Below are positions 62,801 to 64,000 of a stretch of DNA of 64,000 nt, piece after piece. A program made the position numbers and the translations under genes. The notes below the pieces were generated by a model. The model did no database searches, was not told where the DNA came from, and saw only the letters and a program-made list of their open reading frames with translations. Numbering within the stretch: position 1 is the first letter of the stretch; every line of letters starts with the position of its first letter. This DNA is from Mycolicibacterium neoaurum ATCC 25795 (GTDB lineage Bacteria > Actinomycetota > Actinomycetes > Mycobacteriales > Mycobacteriaceae): positions 62,001 to 126,000 of the forward strand of contig NZ_JMDW01000012.1 of the NCBI RefSeq assembly GCF_000691525.1. Reading direction: 5' to 3'.

Positions 62801-63943
62801 ATGTCCTCGACACATACCGACCTGGAAGCCGCGGTGCGCGCCGCGCTGAGCAAGGTCGTCGACCCCGAACTGCGCCGTCCGATCACCGAGGTCGGCATGG
62901 TCAAGAGCGTCAGCATCGCCGACGACCACTCCGTCGCCGTCGAGATCTATCTGACCACCTCGGCCTGCCCGAAGAAGACCGAAATCGTGGACAAGGTCAC
63001 CGCCGCGGTGGCCGATGTGCCCGGTACCGGCACGGTCACCGTCGCCCTCGACGTGATGAACGACGAACAGCGCGCCGAGTTACGCAAGCTGCTCCGCGGC
63101 GATTCTCGCGAGCCGGTCATCCCGTTCGCCCAGCCGAACTCGCTGACCCGGGTCTACGCCGTCGCCTCCGGCAAGGGCGGTGTCGGCAAGTCCAGCGTCA
63201 CGGTGAACCTGGCCGCCGCGCTCGCCGCACGCGGGCTGCAGGTCGGTGTCCTCGACGCCGATATCTACGGCCATTCGGTGCCACGGATGATGGGCATCGT
63301 CGATCGACCCACCCAGGTCGACTCGATGATCCTGCCGCCGATCGCCCATGACGTGAAGGTCATCTCGATCGCGATGTTCACCCAGGGCAACACGCCGGTG
63401 GTGTGGCGCGGCCCGATGCTGCACCGGGCACTGCAACAGTTCCTCGCCGATGTCTACTGGGGCGATCTGGACGTCCTACTGCTCGATCTGCCGCCCGGCA
63501 CCGGTGACATCGCGATCTCGGTGTCCCAGCTGATCCCCGGCGCGGAGATCCTGGTCGTCACCACCCCGCAGTCCGCGGCCGCCGAGGTCGCCGAACGTGC
63601 CGGTGCCATCGCCCTTCAGACCCGCCAACGCATCGTCGGCGTGGTCGAGAACATGGCCGGCCTGACACTGCCGGACGGCACCGTCATGCAGGTGTTCGGT
63701 GAGGGCGGCGGCCGGCAGGTCGCCGAGTCACTCACCCGCTCGGTCGGTGCCGAGGTCCCGCTGCTGGGGCAGGTGCCGCTGGAACCCGAGCTGGTGTCCG
63801 CAGGTGATACCGGGGTGCCGCTGGTGTTGTCGGCCCCCGATTCGCCGGCAGGCAGGGAACTGCGCAAGGTCGCCGACGCGCTCGGTGCGCGCAAGCGCGG
63901 ACTGGCAGGTATGTCGCTGGGGCTGGACCCGGCCGGACGCTAG
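62801..63943 (+). CDS. mrp: Mrp/ApbC/NBP35-type iron-sulfur P-loop ATPase
   Basis: 380 residues. An N-terminal MIP18/DUF59 domain (1 to about 95, with Cys56 in TTSACPKK) precedes a deviant Walker A GKGGVGKSS (124-132), the LDADIYGHSVPRMMG and DLPPGTGD segments of the Mrp family. By family, Mrp carries and delivers Fe-S clusters. The C-terminal CxxC pair that holds the cluster in ApbC-type proteins is absent here (the region reads NMAGLTLPDGTVMQVFGEGGG; key residues). Matches Rv1229c by order, and that protein also seems to lack it as recalled. Confidence 0.93.
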   Translation: MSSTHTDLEAAVRAALSKVVDPELRRPITEVGMVKSVSIADDHSVAVEIYLTTSACPKKTEIVDKVTAAVADVPGTGTVTVALDVMNDEQRAELRKLLRGDSREPVIPFAQPNSLTRVYAVASGKGGVGKSSVTVNLAAALAARGLQVGVLDADIYGHSVPRMMGIVDRPTQVDSMILPPIAHDVKVISIAMFTQGNTPVVWRGPMLHRALQQFLADVYWGDLDVLLLDLPPGTGDIAISVSQLIPGAEILVVTTPQSAAAEVAERAGAIALQTRQRIVGVVENMAGLTLPDGTVMQVFGEGGGRQVAESLTRSVGAEVPLLGQVPLEPELVSAGDTGVPLVLSAPDSPAGRELRKVADALGARKRGLAGMSLGLDPAGR

Positions 63944-63951
63944 CCCGAAAC

Positions 63952-64000
63952 TCAGGTTGCGTCCGCGTCGAACCTGGTGGGTCCGGGTTCGCGCGGCGTC
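63952..64000 (-). CDS. Possible C-terminus of a gene entering from the right edge
   Basis: The last 49 bases in one minus frame read REPGPTRFDADAT and then TGA at 63952. A peptide this short cannot be identified. The Pro-rich acidic ending reminds me of mycobacterial TatB tails, and tatB lies near mrp in several mycobacteria as recalled, but this is a weak guess. The gene would be convergent with mrp. Confidence 0.3.
   Translation of the reverse strand, partial: TPREPGPTRFDADAT

Overview
The window is high-GC, densely packed actinobacterial DNA and almost certainly comes from a mycobacterium, most likely a fast-growing Mycolicibacterium-type species. Gene content and order follow a Mycobacterium tuberculosis block in reverse, roughly Rv1278 down to Rv1229c as I remember that map: SbcC/SbcD-like pair, phosphatase, lprC, lprB, Rv1273c/Rv1272c ABC pair, adenylate cyclase Rv1264, HIT protein, Rv1261c, udgB, tap, Rv1257c, cyp130 and its TetR, acyltransferase, deaD, lprE, Rv1251c nuclease-helicase, Rv1250, Rv1249c, kgd, SDR Rv1245c, lpqZ, corA, sugC-sugB-sugA-lpqY, Rv1234 to Rv1230c, mrp. 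No rRNA, tRNA, CRISPR, phage or insertion sequence was seen, and no gene-free stretch exceeds 300 bases.

Departures from the tuberculosis order are where the accessory biology sits. (1) At 7.5-12.0 kb a copper cassette (DUF305 lipoprotein, CopZ, CopA) with a palindromic operator, plus a DUF2510-AIM24 protein, lies where M. tuberculosis has the pknH-embR-lprA region. (2) A large STAND/LuxR regulator sits between tap and the FAD-linked oxidase (17.9-20.5 kb). (3) Iron genes are inserted twice in the block: irtA-irtB (21.9-26.2 kb), followed by a nitrilase and an uncharacterised secreted protein, and a single-domain siderophore-interacting reductase (30.2-30.9 kb). Both have an IdeR-like box upstream. 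(4) A Bcr/CflA-type efflux pump follows the DHA2 pump (39.9-41.1 kb). (5) An alpha/beta hydrolase is joined in frame to the SDR (46.6-48.3 kb). (6) A short-form malic enzyme lies beside lpqZ, and a SUFU-domain gene is translationally coupled behind sugC.

How the genes work together: kgd is a central carbon enzyme between the TCA cycle and glutamate metabolism. LpqY-SugABC recycles trehalose released during mycolate transfer. IrtAB and the reductase import and reduce ferric siderophores. DUF305, CopZ and CopA handle copper. Rv1273c/Rv1272c, Tap, the DHA2 pump and the Bcr-type pump give a strong efflux theme. SbcCD-like proteins, UdgB, the deoxyinosine-type glycosylase and the nuclease-helicase serve DNA maintenance. 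CorA and the MgtE-N/CBS protein relate to magnesium.

A consistent structural theme is leaderless transcription: at least fourteen genes have a TANNNT -10 element 6-8 bases before an ATG or GTG. Same-strand genes are often joined by ATGA/GTGA overlaps, and several convergent pairs share a 4-base CTAG or CTAA stop-codon overlap. Long open frames opposite real genes (for example opposite kgd, sugBC and the nuclease-helicase) are by-products of the high GC content and are not annotated.
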